Shown here: piece by piece, positions 8,928 through 18,573 of the stretch | Numbering within the stretch: position 1 is the stretch's first letter | Layout: every line of letters begins with the position of its first letter | Origin: Gracilibacillus massiliensis | Lineage (GTDB): Bacteria > Bacillota > Bacilli > Bacillales > Amphibacillaceae | NCBI RefSeq assembly: GCF_001458115.1 | Contig: NZ_CZRP01000013.1 | Location: forward strand, 186,001 to 250,000 | Direction: 5' to 3' | Length of the DNA stretch: 64,000 nucleotides | Notes under the pieces: model-generated | What the model saw: only the letters and a program-made list of their open reading frames with translations | Database searches by the model: none | What the model was told of the DNA's origin: nothing | Made by a program: the position numbers and the translations under genes

Positions 8928-10292
8928 CTAAAGTAAATAACTCATAAAGGCTGTTGCTAGTCCAAAATAAATAAATATCGATATTAAATCATTTAATGTT
9001 GTAATAAATGGACCTGATGCTACCGCAGGATCAATGTTAAATCTGTCCATTACCAACGGTACAAATGCACCTGAAACAGTCGCAACTAATAGTGTTGCCA
9101 TAATCGAAATACCCACCAGGACTCCTAGAAAAAAATCACTATACCAAAATGCAATTAGTAAAGTAATGATGACACCACAAGAAAGACCCGTTATTAATCC
9201 TGTTTTGGCTTCCTGCCAAATCACGGAGGCTTTTCCCTTTTTCTCCATTTCACCTGTTGAAATACTTCTTACTGCAACAGCTAGTGCTTGTGTACCTGTA
9301 TTTCCAGCCATACCAGCAATTAAAGGAATAAATACTGCTAAAATTGCTACTTGTTCTAAAGTTGCTTCAAAACGACCAATAACACTAGCGGTTAGCATCC
9401 CTAAAAACAATAGAATAACCAACCATGGAAGACGCTTTTTAGCAGAGGAGAATGCAGTATCTCCACTACTTTCTACATCCGTAATACCTGCTAGTTTGGA
9501 ATAATCGTCACTTGCCTCTTCATCCATAACATCCATAATATCATCGACTGTGATAATACCAAGTAAATGATCTTGAAAATCGACTACTGGTAATGCTAAA
9601 AAATCATAATCTCGCATCATTTGTGCAATATCTTCCTGATCTTCACCAACTGGAACTGATACAACACGCTCACTCATGACATCCTGAATCAACCAATCGC
9701 CTTCTGCAATAATTAAGTCTCGTAACGAGATAACCCCTACTAATTTCTTATAGGAGTCAACCACATAGATATAATAAATCGTTTCGGCTTTAGGTGCTGC
9801 TTTCCGAAGGTGACGCATCGCTTCTTTCACAGTCATTTCCATATGAATCACAACAAATTCGGTAGTCATGATACTACCAGCTGTTTTTTCTTCATAGTGG
9901 AGCAATTCTTTTATTTCTCCTGATGACTTTTTATCCATAATCGTTAAAAAGCTTGCCACTTTATTTTTATCTAATTCATTTAAAATATCTACCGCATCAT
10001 CCGTTGACATATGTTCTAATATTTTGGCTGCGAACGCTGGAATCATTTCGATAATAAATGCCGCTACAAAATCTTGATCTACCTGCTCGATCACTTCAGA
10101 CATTTCTTCTGGAGAGAGGTAGGAATATATTAAAAATCGGATATTTTCTTCTTGTTCTTCAAATATCTTTGCTTGATCGTATGGATGTAATTCTAAGAAT
10201 TCTGCCCTAAACTGATCAATTCTTTCGTCTATCAATGCTTTTTGGATTTTTTCCCACATTTCCATTCGTTCGTGTTTTTCTAAGTGTTCCAT
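8928..10292 (-). CDS. mgtE: magnesium transporter MgtE
   Basis: The 454-residue protein has the full MgtE plan: a cytosolic N-domain (about residues 1-125) with MSTDDAVDILNELD, two CBS domains (about 130-255) containing MTTEFVVIHMEMTVKEAM and VDDIMDVMDEE, a plug helix, and five membrane segments ending near GPFITTLNDLISIFIYF. The conserved pore phrase GNTGTQALAV is present. MgtE channels import Mg2+ and close when cytosolic Mg2+ binds the N and CBS domains. The 197-base upstream gap has no recognisable M-box. It leads a likely two-gene unit with yjbQ. Confidence 0.95.
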   Translation of the reverse strand: MEHLEKHERMEMWEKIQKALIDERIDQFRAEFLELHPYDQAKIFEEQEENIRFLIYSYLSPEEMSEVIEQVDQDFVAAFIIEMIPAFAAKILEHMSTDDAVDILNELDKNKVASFLTIMDKKSSGEIKELLHYEEKTAGSIMTTEFVVIHMEMTVKEAMRHLRKAAPKAETIYYIYVVDSYKKLVGVISLRDLIIAEGDWLIQDVMSERVVSVPVGEDQEDIAQMMRDYDFLALPVVDFQDHLLGIITVDDIMDVMDEEASDDYSKLAGITDVESSGDTAFSSAKKRLPWLVILLFLGMLTASVIGRFEATLEQVAILAVFIPLIAGMAGNTGTQALAVAVRSISTGEMEKKGKASVIWQEAKTGLITGLSCGVIITLLIAFWYSDFFLGVLVGISIMATLLVATVSGAFVPLVMDRFNIDPAVASGPFITTLNDLISIFIYFGLATAFMSYLL

Positions 10293-10406
10293 GATTCCGC
10301 CCCCTATCTCGCTTTATTTTGGGATGTTAAAAGAATAACATATCTCGCTAAAAAATACGCTAATTTTACACATTCTTAGCATACTTTGATGTTACAATAA
10401 AAAATA

Positions 10407-10434
10407 TATTGTTTTTATTCTCAAAAAAACAATA
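10407..10434. promoter_or_regulatory. 10-bp inverted repeat in the mgtE/rodA-like divergent promoter
   Basis: TATTGTTTTT and its exact reverse complement AAAAACAATA are separated by 8 bases. The repeat lies just before a TATACT hexamer (10441-10446), a plausible -10 for the plus-strand gene. It may be an operator; no regulator can be named. Confidence 0.4.
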
Positions 10435-10489
10435 ATGCTCTATACTAGTAAGGTACTAAAATTTTCAAGTAAAGAAAGGTTTAACGTTT

Positions 10490-11680
10490 ATGTCAGAAAA
10501 AAATTCAAACACAAAATTAGATTATTCCCTAATAATGATTATTATTTTATTAGCGATCATTAGTATTTTTACTTTATATACATTAAATCCATATTTAAAT
10601 CAAAATCCACTTTATCAAAATATGTATTTAAAACAAATTGTTTGGTATATCGCTGGTTCAATGGCCATTGCAGTGATCATGATATTTGATTATGATCGGT
10701 TCAGACAGGTATCATGGTTACTTTATGGTATCGGAATTATTTCACTTGTGATGCTTTACTTTCATTTTCCACCTGACATCGCTCACGAAGTGAAAGGTGC
10801 ATGGGGCTGGTTTAAAATCCCTGTATTAGGCACAATACAACCTGCCGAGTTTATGAAAGTTTTTTTAATTATTTTTCTTGCCCATGTAATGACGGCACAC
10901 AATGAAAAATATCCAGAGCACACTGTAAAGATGGACCTTTGGTTATTGATGAAGATGGCTTTCTTTGCATTAATACCGATCTTCTTTATTGCACAACAAC
11001 CTGACCTTGGCGGCGTGTTGGTATTATCCGCCATCACAGCATGTATGATTCTTGTATCTGGTATCAAATGGCGAATTATTTTAACGATAATAGGAACTGG
11101 GTTAACTGCCTTAATAACTTTCGTATCTCTATACCTTACTAATCCTGAAACGATAAATGAATTTCTGTATGATAATGACTTAGATCATGTCGTCACTCGA
11201 TTTCAGGGATGGTTGTTTCCTGAACAATTTAGTCAAGATGGTGCCTATCAAACATTAAGAGCCATGCAAGCAATTGGGTCAGGTCAGCTCTCTGGAAAGG
11301 GAACCGGAACTTTCGAAATGGCATATCGTATCCCTGAATACCATACAGATTATATTTTCTCCGCAATTGCCGAACAATTTGGTTTTTTCGGCTCAAGTAT
11401 TCTAATACTTATTTTCTTTTTGTTAATATATCGCTTAATTTTTATTGCTCTAAAAAGCAAAGATCCATTCGCAAGTTATATGGTAACTGGTGTTATTGGA
11501 ATGTTTAGTTATCAAATTTTTCAAAATATTGGTATGTCAATCCAATTACTTCCTGTTACCGGACTACCGTTACCATTTATAAGTTACGGTGGTAGTTCAA
11601 CCTTAACCTATATGATTGCCATTGGAATTGTATTAAGTGTGTTTTACCGTATAAAAACCTATATGTTTGACGAATCATAA
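10490..11680 (+). CDS. RodA/FtsW/SpoVE (SEDS) family peptidoglycan polymerase
   Basis: The 396-residue membrane protein has about ten hydrophobic segments and the SEDS signature LPLPFISYGGSSTLTYMIAIG near the C-terminus. Other family marks are GTIQPAEFMKVFLIIFLA, AQQPDLGGVLVL and GSGQLSGKGTG. SEDS proteins polymerise lipid II glycan strands with a partner class B PBP. The sequence looks closer to RodA (elongation) than to FtsW or SpoVE, but I cannot separate them with certainty. prpE follows after 29 bases, so the two may form an operon. No PBP gene is adjacent. Confidence 0.88.
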   Translation: MSEKNSNTKLDYSLIMIIILLAIISIFTLYTLNPYLNQNPLYQNMYLKQIVWYIAGSMAIAVIMIFDYDRFRQVSWLLYGIGIISLVMLYFHFPPDIAHEVKGAWGWFKIPVLGTIQPAEFMKVFLIIFLAHVMTAHNEKYPEHTVKMDLWLLMKMAFFALIPIFFIAQQPDLGGVLVLSAITACMILVSGIKWRIILTIIGTGLTALITFVSLYLTNPETINEFLYDNDLDHVVTRFQGWLFPEQFSQDGAYQTLRAMQAIGSGQLSGKGTGTFEMAYRIPEYHTDYIFSAIAEQFGFFGSSILILIFFLLIYRLIFIALKSKDPFASYMVTGVIGMFSYQIFQNIGMSIQLLPVTGLPLPFISYGGSSTLTYMIAIGIVLSVFYRIKTYMFDES

Positions 11681-11709
11681 AATAGTAGAAACAGATAGGA
11701 GCTATTTTA

Positions 11710-12444
11710 ATGAAACTAGATATTATCGGAGATATTCATGGGTGTTATCAAGAATTGATGGAGCTAGTAGAAAAATTAGGTTATCAATACCAGAATGACA
11801 AAATCTATCACCCAGACAATCGACAACTTGCGTTTGTAGGAGATTTAACAGATCGCGGTCCCAAATCCTTAGATGTGATTCGTTTCGTATATCATGTTGT
11901 TATGGAGCTTAAGTTAGGTTTTTATGTACCTGGGAATCATTGTGATAAACTTTACCGTTATTTCCTAGGCAATAATGTAAAACAGCAACATGGATTAGAA
12001 ACAACCGTAGAGGAATATCAACAACTTTCTAAACCTGAACAATTAGAAGTAAAAGGAATGATGATGACATTATATGAAAATGCTCCATTGTACAAAGTTG
12101 TTAATGAGTTGGATACGGTGATTGCACATGCTGGTATACCTGAAAAGTACATTGGAAGAAACGATAAAAAAGTAAAAACATTTGTTTTGTATGGTGATAT
12201 CACTGGGGGAAAGTTAGCGGATGGCAGACCCGTCCGAAGAGATTGGGCTCAACATTATCATGGAGACAAGTGGATTGTTTATGGCCATACGCCTGTATTA
12301 GAACCTCGTTTTGTAAATAGAACGGTCAACATTGATACAGGCTGTGTATTCGGCAACCAACTAACCGCCTTTCGCTTGCCCGAAGAAGAGATAATCAATG
12401 TGCCATCCAAACAGCCCTTTGTTGAAGAGAAATTCAGCTACTAA
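11710..12444 (+). CDS. prpE: bis(5'-nucleosyl)-tetraphosphatase PrpE (PPP family)
   Basis: The 244-residue protein shows the metallophosphatase motifs DIHGCYQEL (residue 8 onward), [10 protein letters not shown] and VPGNHC, then [10 protein letters not shown] and YGHTPV. These residues bind the two metals and phosphate. B. subtilis PrpE hydrolyses diadenosine tetraphosphate asymmetrically and affects spore germination; this length and the neighbours (yjbQ, rluD-like, nadK) match. Ribosome site ATAGGAG is good. A repeat element begins about 25 bases after the stop, and no separate terminator is obvious. Confidence 0.92.
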   Translation: MKLDIIGDIHGCYQELMELVEKLGYQYQNDKIYHPDNRQLAFVGDLTDRGPKSLDVIRFVYHVVMELKLGFYVPGNHCDKLYRYFLGNNVKQQHGLETTVEEYQQLSKPEQLEVKGMMMTLYENAPLYKVVNELDTVIAHAGIPEKYIGRNDKKVKTFVLYGDITGGKLADGRPVRRDWAQHYHGDKWIVYGHTPVLEPRFVNRTVNIDTGCVFGNQLTAFRLPEEEIINVPSKQPFVEEKFSY

Positions 12445-12469
12445 GCAATAATGTTTGAAATAATAAATA

Positions 12470-13190
12470 CACGGCAGAGACATCAATTTCTTAACTTCAA
12501 ACAACAATACTGGAATAGATATTATGACGTAATAACAGGATACTACGCAACAAATGATGCGAAAATTTTGACATGATGTGTCTGCTTAGCAATCGTTGCG
12601 GCTTGTCCGCTTCTCTTTCCACGGGTTTTTCTCCTCAGCTAACTTTGGTAAGCAAAAACCGCTTACCAAAGTGGATCTTCGGATAAAAACATCCCGTAGG
12701 AGTAGAAAAGGACGCCTGCGCTAAATTGATCTTCTACAACGCTAGTGTGAGGAGCTAACTTTGGTAAGCAAAAACCGCTTACCAAAGTGGATCTTCGGAT
12801 AAAAACATCCCGTAGGAGTAGAAGCGGACGCCTGCGCTAAATTGATCTTCTACAACGCTAGTGTGAGGTAGCATTATGCTATTTCTCTCATGTGAAAAAT
12901 TCGTTAAATGGAGTGAAAGCTCAAAATGCCATCTGTCACAGTAGTTGTAGAACAAATATATTAGCGCAGGCCGCCCACTTTCACTCCTGTGGTAACTTTT
13001 TATCTGAAGATCCACTTTTTCAAGCGATCTTTGCTTGGAAAAGTTAGCTGAAGGGAAAAAAACACGGAAAGGAAGGTGGGCAGCAGGAGCGGATGTTTAT
13101 CAGACAATACATTTCAAAATTACCACTTTGGCTAGTAAATACACATCAGTTATTGCGCAGTATTGTCCTAATACGCATGAAAATCCAAAC
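12470..13190 (+). repeat. interspersed hairpin element, copy E3
   Basis: A long copy between the convergent prpE and rluD-like genes. Left unit from about 12560, polar centre at about 12850-12960, inverted right unit to about 13130, and terminal sequence CAGTATTGTCCTAATACG followed by half of the AAAATCCAAACG hairpin. The inner hairpin arms are TTTGGTAAGC/GCTTACCAAA, different from E1 yet fully paired. The centre shares long stretches with E5 in the same orientation. It also contains a 116-base tandem duplication, listed separately. Confidence 0.85.
12637..12868 (+). repeat. 116-bp tandem duplication inside E3
   Basis: Positions 12637-12752 and 12753-12868 are head-to-tail copies with two mismatches (GAAAAGGAC against GAAGCGGAC). 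Each starts at AGCTAACTTTGG and ends at GTGTGAGG. The second copy keeps pairing with the left outer arm GTCCGCTTC; the first has lost it. Confidence 0.95.
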
Positions 13191-13227
13191 GATTTCTTAA
13201 TTACAAAATTCTTTAGTTCCAGGCTCT

Positions 13228-14112
13228 TTAATTATATGCTTCCCATGCTTGCTTTAGGTCTTTTGCAAGAGGAATCTCAAACTGCATCCGCTCTTTTGTT
13301 AAGGGATGGTCAAACGCAAGCTGATGACAGTGAAGCGACTGTCGTTGTAACGTTTTTAAATCTCCACCATACAGATCATCGCCAATTAGCGGATGACCAA
13401 TTGATGAAAAATGAACACGTATTTGATGTGTTCTTCCCGTTTCTAAATGAATTTCGAGAAGAGCTATCCCATCTAATTGTTCTCTCACTTGGTAATGCGT
13501 TATAGCGTGTTGGCCATGTGGTGATACTTTTCTTGTGATAATTGAGTCGGTATCTCGACCGATTGGATTTGATATTGTGCCACACTCATTGTCTAGATTG
13601 CCAGATACAATCGCTAAGTAACCGCGATTCACTTTATGCTGCTGTTGATCACGAAATAAAACCGAGTGGCTGTAACGATGTTTAGCAATTAACATTAAGC
13701 CTGAAGTGTCACGATCTAACCTTGTCACAATATGAACGGTATAGGGAATTTTATGGTTATCATAGTAATTAATAATACCATTCGCTAATGTATGACTTGG
13801 GTGATCTCGAGATGGTATCGACGCGATAAACGGTGCTTTATTTAAAACTAATACATCTTCATCCTCGTAAACAATATCGATGGGGATATTCTGAGCCACT
13901 AATAATGGACTTCTTTTTTCTTTTGGAAAGACAATTTTTATTTGATCATTCTCCGATAGTAGATAACGTACATTTACAACACGTTCATTTACGAACAATT
14001 TACCCTCATCAAATTTTATCGCTGTAAGCGTCCTTCGTGAGATTCCAATTACTTTTAATAAATATTCGCGTAATAGTAAACCTTCATGTTGTTTTGTTAC
14101 ATCCCATTTCAC
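13228..14112 (-). CDS. yjbO: RluD/RluA family pseudouridine synthase (YjbO-like)
   Basis: About 294 residues. An S4-like N-terminal part (LREYLLKVIGISRRTLTAIK, then GKLFVNERVV) precedes the catalytic domain with VTRLDRDTSGLML, where the Asp of RLDRDTSG is the nucleophile. The C-terminal motif GRTHQIRVHFSSIGHPLIGD is typical. Such enzymes isomerise uridines in 23S rRNA or tRNA. I put the start at GTG 14112, 5 bases after AGGTGG; an in-frame GTG at 14121 overlaps the ribosome site. It follows nadK by 15 bases, so relQ-nadK-yjbO form one operon, as in B. subtilis. Confidence 0.92.
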   Translation of the reverse strand: MKWDVTKQHEGLLLREYLLKVIGISRRTLTAIKFDEGKLFVNERVVNVRYLLSENDQIKIVFPKEKRSPLLVAQNIPIDIVYEDEDVLVLNKAPFIASIPSRDHPSHTLANGIINYYDNHKIPYTVHIVTRLDRDTSGLMLIAKHRYSHSVLFRDQQQHKVNRGYLAIVSGNLDNECGTISNPIGRDTDSIITRKVSPHGQHAITHYQVREQLDGIALLEIHLETGRTHQIRVHFSSIGHPLIGDDLYGGDLKTLQRQSLHCHQLAFDHPLTKERMQFEIPLAKDLKQAWEAYN

Positions 14113-14127
14113 ATTTTCCACCTACTG

Positions 14128-14931
14128 TTATCTTTCATCCGAAATAAAGGAGTCATGCACCCTTTTCCAAAATGGAAAGGCTCTAAAACGCGCAAAACGT
14201 ATTTTTTCATCTGAAACACGACACTCAATTCGATCAATGTTGTCATACATATCTGTCTGATGGTCAATCGTAATTAAAAAGCTTCGATCATGATATAAAG
14301 GTAATAACTCACAAACATGATGCTTTGGTAATATCAAGGGCGAACCAATCGTCCGAAAGACTCGATTGTTAATCGATGCCATCTCGGTAATCTGAAAGGC
14401 ATTTAACGATGGGTGGATAATCGCGCCACCTAACGCTTTATTGTATGCTGTACTTCCTGAAGGAGTCGATACACATAGCCCATCACCTCTGAAACGTTCA
14501 AAATGTGCTCCTTTTATATGTACATCCATCACTACAGTTCCTTCATTCGATTTCACCGACACTTCATTTAAAGCGAGAAAGTGTTTATATTGATCTCCAT
14601 CGACTGGATGAATTTTGATATCTAATAAAGGATATTCCACCACTTCAAAAGGTTTTTTTGCAACTTCTATAATTAACTTCTCAACTTCTTCAGGAACCCA
14701 GTCCGCGTAAAACCCTAGATGTCCTGTATGAATTCCAATAAAAGCTGTATCTTGCAATCGATGTTGATAGGTATGGAAGGCTTCTAGAAAAGTACCATCA
14801 CCACCGACAGAAATAACAAGTTCTGGTTCCTCTTCGTCAAAAATCAATGAAAAATCTTCTAAATACTTTTTCATTCGTGCTTTGATCATTTCCGACTTGT
14901 TATCCCCTCTAGATAAAATCATAAAGCGCAT
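14128..14931 (-). CDS. ppnK: NAD kinase (PpnK/NadF)
   Basis: NAD kinase phosphorylates NAD+ to NADP+. The start ATG 14931 lies 6 bases after GGAGGG and gives 267 residues beginning [14 protein letters not shown]. Motifs are the GGDG nucleotide site in [23 protein letters not shown], and the diacylglycerol-kinase-like segment [20 protein letters not shown]. The ORF extends upstream but without a ribosome site. It sits 13 bases after relQ; this pairing of RelQ and NAD kinase is conserved in Bacilli. Confidence 0.95.
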   Translation of the reverse strand: MRFMILSRGDNKSEMIKARMKKYLEDFSLIFDEEEPELVISVGGDGTFLEAFHTYQHRLQDTAFIGIHTGHLGFYADWVPEEVEKLIIEVAKKPFEVVEYPLLDIKIHPVDGDQYKHFLALNEVSVKSNEGTVVMDVHIKGAHFERFRGDGLCVSTPSGSTAYNKALGGAIIHPSLNAFQITEMASINNRVFRTIGSPLILPKHHVCELLPLYHDRSFLITIDHQTDMYDNIDRIECRVSDEKIRFARFRAFPFWKRVHDSFISDER

Positions 14932-14944
14932 GCTGTTCCCTCCA

Positions 14945-15571
14945 TTACTTTCCGTGATCGTTTTTGTTTGTTTTAAATACTCGATGTGCATCTTGAATTT
15001 CGTCTTTTATCTTCGACATCTCTTCATCCAATTTGAAAGCTGCCTCAGCTGCTCGTTTTAATCTAGCTTGTACTTTCTCCGGTATTTGTCCTTCATATTT
15101 ATAATTCAATGTATGTTCATTTGTTGCCCAAAAGTTCATGGCTAACGTGCGAATTTGAATTTCAGCAATAAGCTTTCTTTCACCATGAATGGTTTCAACG
15201 GGATAGGAAATAATTAAGTGATACGAGCGGTAACCACTTTCCTTCTTATGATTAATATAGTCTCTTTCCTCGATAACATCAAAATCATTACGTGAACGCA
15301 AGCGGTCGACAATATCATCAATATCATCGACGAATTGACAAACAACTCGAACACCTGCAATATCTTGTAGCTCGGTTTCAATATCGTTTATATGTATATT
15401 TTTTCGTTTCATTTTTTCTTTAACACTTGAGATAGGCTTCACTCTGCCTGTGACAAATTCAATTGGTGAATGACTTGACTCATGCTCAAATTGTGTTCGC
15501 ATTCCTTTTAATTTTACTTTTAATTCTTCTACCACCTGTGAATAAGGTGCCAAGAAGTTCCTCCAATTCAT
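14945..15571 (-). CDS. relQ: small alarmone synthetase RelQ (YjbM)
   Basis: This 208-residue single-domain (p)ppGpp synthetase has no hydrolase part. The synthetase motifs are [30 protein letters not shown], the G-loop phrase [10 protein letters not shown] and [19 protein letters not shown] helical C-terminal tail ([13 protein letters not shown]) fits the tetramerising helices of RelQ. The start ATG 15571 is 8 bases after AGGTGG; the in-frame GTG at 15583 overlaps that site. It leads the operon with ppnK and yjbO and is divergent from yjbK. Confidence 0.94.
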   Translation of the reverse strand: MNWRNFLAPYSQVVEELKVKLKGMRTQFEHESSHSPIEFVTGRVKPISSVKEKMKRKNIHINDIETELQDIAGVRVVCQFVDDIDDIVDRLRSRNDFDVIEERDYINHKKESGYRSYHLIISYPVETIHGERKLIAEIQIRTLAMNFWATNEHTLNYKYEGQIPEKVQARLKRAAEAAFKLDEEMSKIKDEIQDAHRVFKTNKNDHGK

Positions 15572-15742
15572 GTCTAGCACCACCTAAGTAATCTTTATCT
15601 AAGTTCATTCTATCATATCTCATGAGAAACAAGTAACGTTAGTACCTCTCGTTATCTTTGATTTTTTTCCTATTATCATTCAAAATAAGATAAGACTTTT
15701 TCGAATAGTCTCAAGAAATTAGAAGTGCAAGGAGTGTACCAG

Positions 15743-16321
15743 TTGGCACAAGAAATCGAGATAGAATTCAAAAACTTGTTAACAGAAGAAGAATATCAAC
15801 AATTAGTCAATCATTTTTACAGCTCTAACAGTACGGAAATGATACAAAAAAATCACTACTTTGAAACGGCAGACTTTCAAATAAAAAAACACCATGCAGC
15901 ATTACGAATCAGAGAAAAAGAAAATACATATCAATTGACTTTAAAACAACCAAATCCTCATGGACCCGGTTTACTGGAAACACATGCTGATTTAACAAGT
16001 TCTGAAGCTAAGTTATCGCTAGAAGGTAACTTTGTTGAAAAAGAAGAAATAGAAAAAGCATTAAACAACATGGGTATTTCCCACACAGACCTTAAATATG
16101 GTGGCATGCTTCAAACCTATCGAATCGAATCAAACTACAAGGACACGATGATTGTTTTAGACAAAAGTGAATACAACGGCCATACGGATTATGAACTAGA
16201 ACTGGAAGCACACGATGAAGCATACGGTTTAAAGATTTTCCAGGAAATCTTATCGAATCATAATATTCCAAAAAGGAAAACCGCTAATAAAATCGAGCGT
16301 TTTTACAAAACTTTAAAATAG
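15743..16321 (+). CDS. yjbK: CYTH domain protein YjbK
   Basis: The protein begins at TTG 15743 (8 bases after AAGGAG), giving 192 residues starting MAQEIEIEFKNLLTEEEY. The ExExK signature (EIEFK) of the CYTH/triphosphate tunnel metalloenzyme family is at the N-terminus. Charged strand residues follow (HHAALRIREK, TLKQP, ELELEAHD) that would line the tunnel. Family members act on triphosphorylated substrates; the substrate of YjbK is not established. The longer ORF from GTG 15725 has no ribosome site. Divergent from relQ, as in B. subtilis. Confidence 0.88.
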   Translation: MAQEIEIEFKNLLTEEEYQQLVNHFYSSNSTEMIQKNHYFETADFQIKKHHAALRIREKENTYQLTLKQPNPHGPGLLETHADLTSSEAKLSLEGNFVEKEEIEKALNNMGISHTDLKYGGMLQTYRIESNYKDTMIVLDKSEYNGHTDYELELEAHDEAYGLKIFQEILSNHNIPKRKTANKIERFYKTLK

Positions 16322-16511
16322 TAAGAAACGTTTTTACCTATAACACATATATTTGAAATATAGACTGTACAATAACAGATAAATCCTTGTGAATTATAGG
16401 ATTAAACTACCAAAACACAAAAGTTGCTAGTTCAATGTAAACACTGTTACAATATAAAATAACATAAAGAGAGAGTTTCTTTAGTAACATCTTATGAAAG
16501 GTTTGGCGGAT

Positions 16512-16913
16512 ATGAGAGATCTAGTTGGCTCCATTTATGAAGCAATTGGTGGAGAATCAAAAATTGAAGAATTAGTTGAGGCTTTTTATGCCCGTGTTGC
16601 GAAACACCCTGATTTAATTGCTATTTTTCCAGATGACTTTACCGAAGTCGCACGGAAACAAAAGCAATTTTTAACTCAATTTTTTGGCGGACCACCGTTA
16701 TATATACAAGAACATGGGCACCCTATGATGAGAAAGCGACATTTACGCTTTCCAATTACTCCAACCAGAAGAGACGCTTGGTTATCCTGTATGGAGGGCG
16801 CTCTTGAAGAAGCGAATATTGAAGAACCGTATAGAAGTGCAATGTTTGATCGGCTTACATTAACAGCCAATCACATGATGAATACGCCTGAAGAGAAAGG
16901 AGAATCATTGTGA
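16512..16913 (+). CDS. yjbI: group II truncated hemoglobin YjbI
   Basis: About 133 residues. The globin marks are [24 protein letters not shown], the distal-pocket segment [22 protein letters not shown] (22 residues long, so named here by its ends QKQFL and EHGHP) with the proximal His in HGHPMMR and RKRHLRFPI, and DAWLSCM. I prefer ATG 16512, after an AAAGG site, over ATG 16494, which has a poor site. B. subtilis YjbI binds O2 with high affinity and has been linked to protection of the biofilm coat protein BslA. Its end overlaps yjbH by 4 bases. Confidence 0.9.
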   Translation: MRDLVGSIYEAIGGESKIEELVEAFYARVAKHPDLIAIFPDDFTEVARKQKQFLTQFFGGPPLYIQEHGHPMMRKRHLRFPITPTRRDAWLSCMEGALEEANIEEPYRSAMFDRLTLTANHMMNTPEEKGESL

Positions 16914-17803
16914 ATTGGAATTCCGCCGGATCATGGCAACACCAAGATCGTAACCAAACAACGCATTATCATTTTATTGATGTTTTGAAAAAGCCAATCG
17001 AAATATATGTGTTTGTTGATCCACTTTGTCCAGAATGTTGGTCATTGGAACCATATTTAAAAAAATTATCGATTGAATATGGTCGCTTTTTTACGATCCG
17101 AACCGTTTTAAGCGGACAGTTAACGAACTTGCACAAAGACAAATTTGAGAAACCACGTAAATTAAAGGATATATGGGAAAAAACCGCTAGCCGCACTGGT
17201 ATGAGCTGTGATGGTGATTTATGGATCGAAAATCCTATTCATTATCCATGGCTAACATCTATAGCAATTAAGGCTGCCGAGTTACAAGGAAAAAAAGCTG
17301 GAAAACGTTTCTTACGTAAACTACAAGAGTTTGCATTTTTAAATAAACAGGATATTTCTCAAGAAGAAGTATTAATCGATTGTGCAAAAAATGTACAGCT
17401 TGATATCGACGAGTTTCGTGAAGATCTTTATTCCCATTCCTCTAAAAAAGCCTTGCAATGTGACTTGAAGATCACAAAAGAAATGGATGTTGAATACATT
17501 CCTACGATGGTTTTCTTTAATGAGTCAGAAGATGACGCAGGTTTGAAAATTTCTGGAATTTACCCCTATGAAATATATGTAAAAGTTCTGAAGCAAATGC
17601 TTCAGAAAGAACCTTTACCAGCTAAAAAACCGAAATTAGTCGACTTTTTATCACACTATGACTTTGTCGGAACAAAAGAAATAGCGGTTGTATATGACTG
17701 GTCGATTGAGAAGGCTGAGAAAGAAATGAAGAAACTTCAACTTAAGCAGCTTGTAGAAAAAGTGCCGGTAAAATTCGGTTACTTCTGGAAATACGCAAAA
17801 TAG
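16910..17803 (+). CDS. yjbH: Spx adaptor protein YjbH (DsbA-like fold)
   Basis: A 297-residue protein whose GTG start overlaps the yjbI stop (GTGA), 7 bases after AAAGGAG. The thioredoxin-fold N-terminus has [19 protein letters not shown] with a CPEC dithiol, and the middle has [10 protein letters not shown]. In B. subtilis and Staphylococcus YjbH binds Spx and delivers it to ClpXP; disulfide stress makes YjbH aggregate and frees Spx. spx itself lies at 24135-24530 in this window. The overlap shows translational coupling with the globin. A strong terminator follows three bases after the stop. Confidence 0.92.
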   Translation: MNWNSAGSWQHQDRNQTTHYHFIDVLKKPIEIYVFVDPLCPECWSLEPYLKKLSIEYGRFFTIRTVLSGQLTNLHKDKFEKPRKLKDIWEKTASRTGMSCDGDLWIENPIHYPWLTSIAIKAAELQGKKAGKRFLRKLQEFAFLNKQDISQEEVLIDCAKNVQLDIDEFREDLYSHSSKKALQCDLKITKEMDVEYIPTMVFFNESEDDAGLKISGIYPYEIYVKVLKQMLQKEPLPAKKPKLVDFLSHYDFVGTKEIAVVYDWSIEKAEKEMKKLQLKQLVEKVPVKFGYFWKYAK

Positions 17804-17805
17804 CG

Positions 17806-17840
17806 AAAGAGTACATGTCATCGCACATGTACTCTTTTTG
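17806..17840 (+). terminator. yjbI-yjbH terminator
   Basis: The stem AAAGAGTACATGT/ACATGTACTCTTT followed by T residues begins just after the yjbH stop. Confidence 0.9.
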
Positions 17841-18079
17841 CTTTATATTAAAAGGGATGGGAGAAATTTTCTGGTCAAACAAAGGGGTTTGTTTGTTTAA
17901 CTTATTTAAATTATACCAAAGGAAAAACAAAAACTAAATACTCTTGTGCATTAATTCACAAAAAATTCACACTTCTATCCTTGTATAATGTCGCATAAAG
18001 ATAGAAACATGATACGTCATGAATAACGTTGATGCTTTTACATAATAAACAGATCTCTTACAGTTAGGGTGTGTTAGCC

Positions 18080-18241
18080 TTGCGCTTATTACTAGTCATT
18101 TTACCTATATTCGCATTTATATTAAACATTTTTGGTTTAATGCGTCTGATTCCACTCTATTTTACGATTCCGCTACTATTTGCCACCATCTACATGACCG
18201 TTTATTCTTTTCAAAACAAAAAACAATTTAAAGGATTTTAG
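18080..18241 (+). CDS. small hydrophobic protein, YizD-like
   Basis: A 53-codon gene with a TTG start (18080) behind AGGGTGTG. The translation begins MRLLLVILPIFAFILNIFG and has two membrane segments ending in a basic tail NKKQFKGF. A small yizD gene lies at this place, near yjbH, in B. subtilis; I call it YizD-like on position and character. It lies in an otherwise gene-free gap. No function is known. Confidence 0.6.
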   Translation: MRLLLVILPIFAFILNIFGLMRLIPLYFTIPLLFATIYMTVYSFQNKKQFKGF

Positions 18242-18261
18242 AAAAACCGGTAAAGCCCACC

Positions 18262-18500
18262 AAGTCATTTTTAGTGGTAATTTTGAAATCGATAATATAT
18301 TTAACATCCGCTTCGGCTTGCCCACTTCGCTTTCCGAGGGGCATGCTCTTCAGCTAACTTTGAAAAGAAAATCACTTTTCAAAGTTAGCTGAAGGGAAAA
18401 CGCCACGGAAAGGGAAGTGGACAGCCGTAGCGATGGATTAACATCCACTATATTTCAAAATGGCTACATTTAAAATGCGTTGATACCGCAGATTATATGC
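18262..18500. repeat. interspersed hairpin element, copy E4 (fused perfect palindrome)
   Basis: The shortest complete copy, between the convergent yizD-like and pepF genes. It starts with the left boundary GGTAATTTTGAAAT and the left half-unit (CTTCAGCTAACTTTGAAAAG), then after 7 bases runs straight into the exact complement CTTTTCAAAGTTAGCTGAAG, so the arms form a perfect 20-bp stem. The left half of one unit is therefore joined to the outer half of an inverted unit, and the centre is lost. Confidence 0.9.
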
Positions 18501-18516
18501 TTTCCTTGCTTATAGC

Positions 18517-18563
18517 AAAAACATCGACATCCGCTAACAAACAAGGCGAATGTCGATGTTTCT
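18517..18563 (-). terminator. pepF terminator
   Basis: AAACATCGACATCCGC pairs with GCGAATGTCGATGTTT (one mismatch), with a T-tract on the minus strand just downstream of pepF. Confidence 0.85.
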
Positions 18564-18573
18564 TCATACTAGC

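Noticed and set aside
13035-13505. 156-codon plus-strand ORF
   Set aside because: Its first half lies in repeat E3 and its second half is antisense to the rluD-like gene, with no ribosome site.
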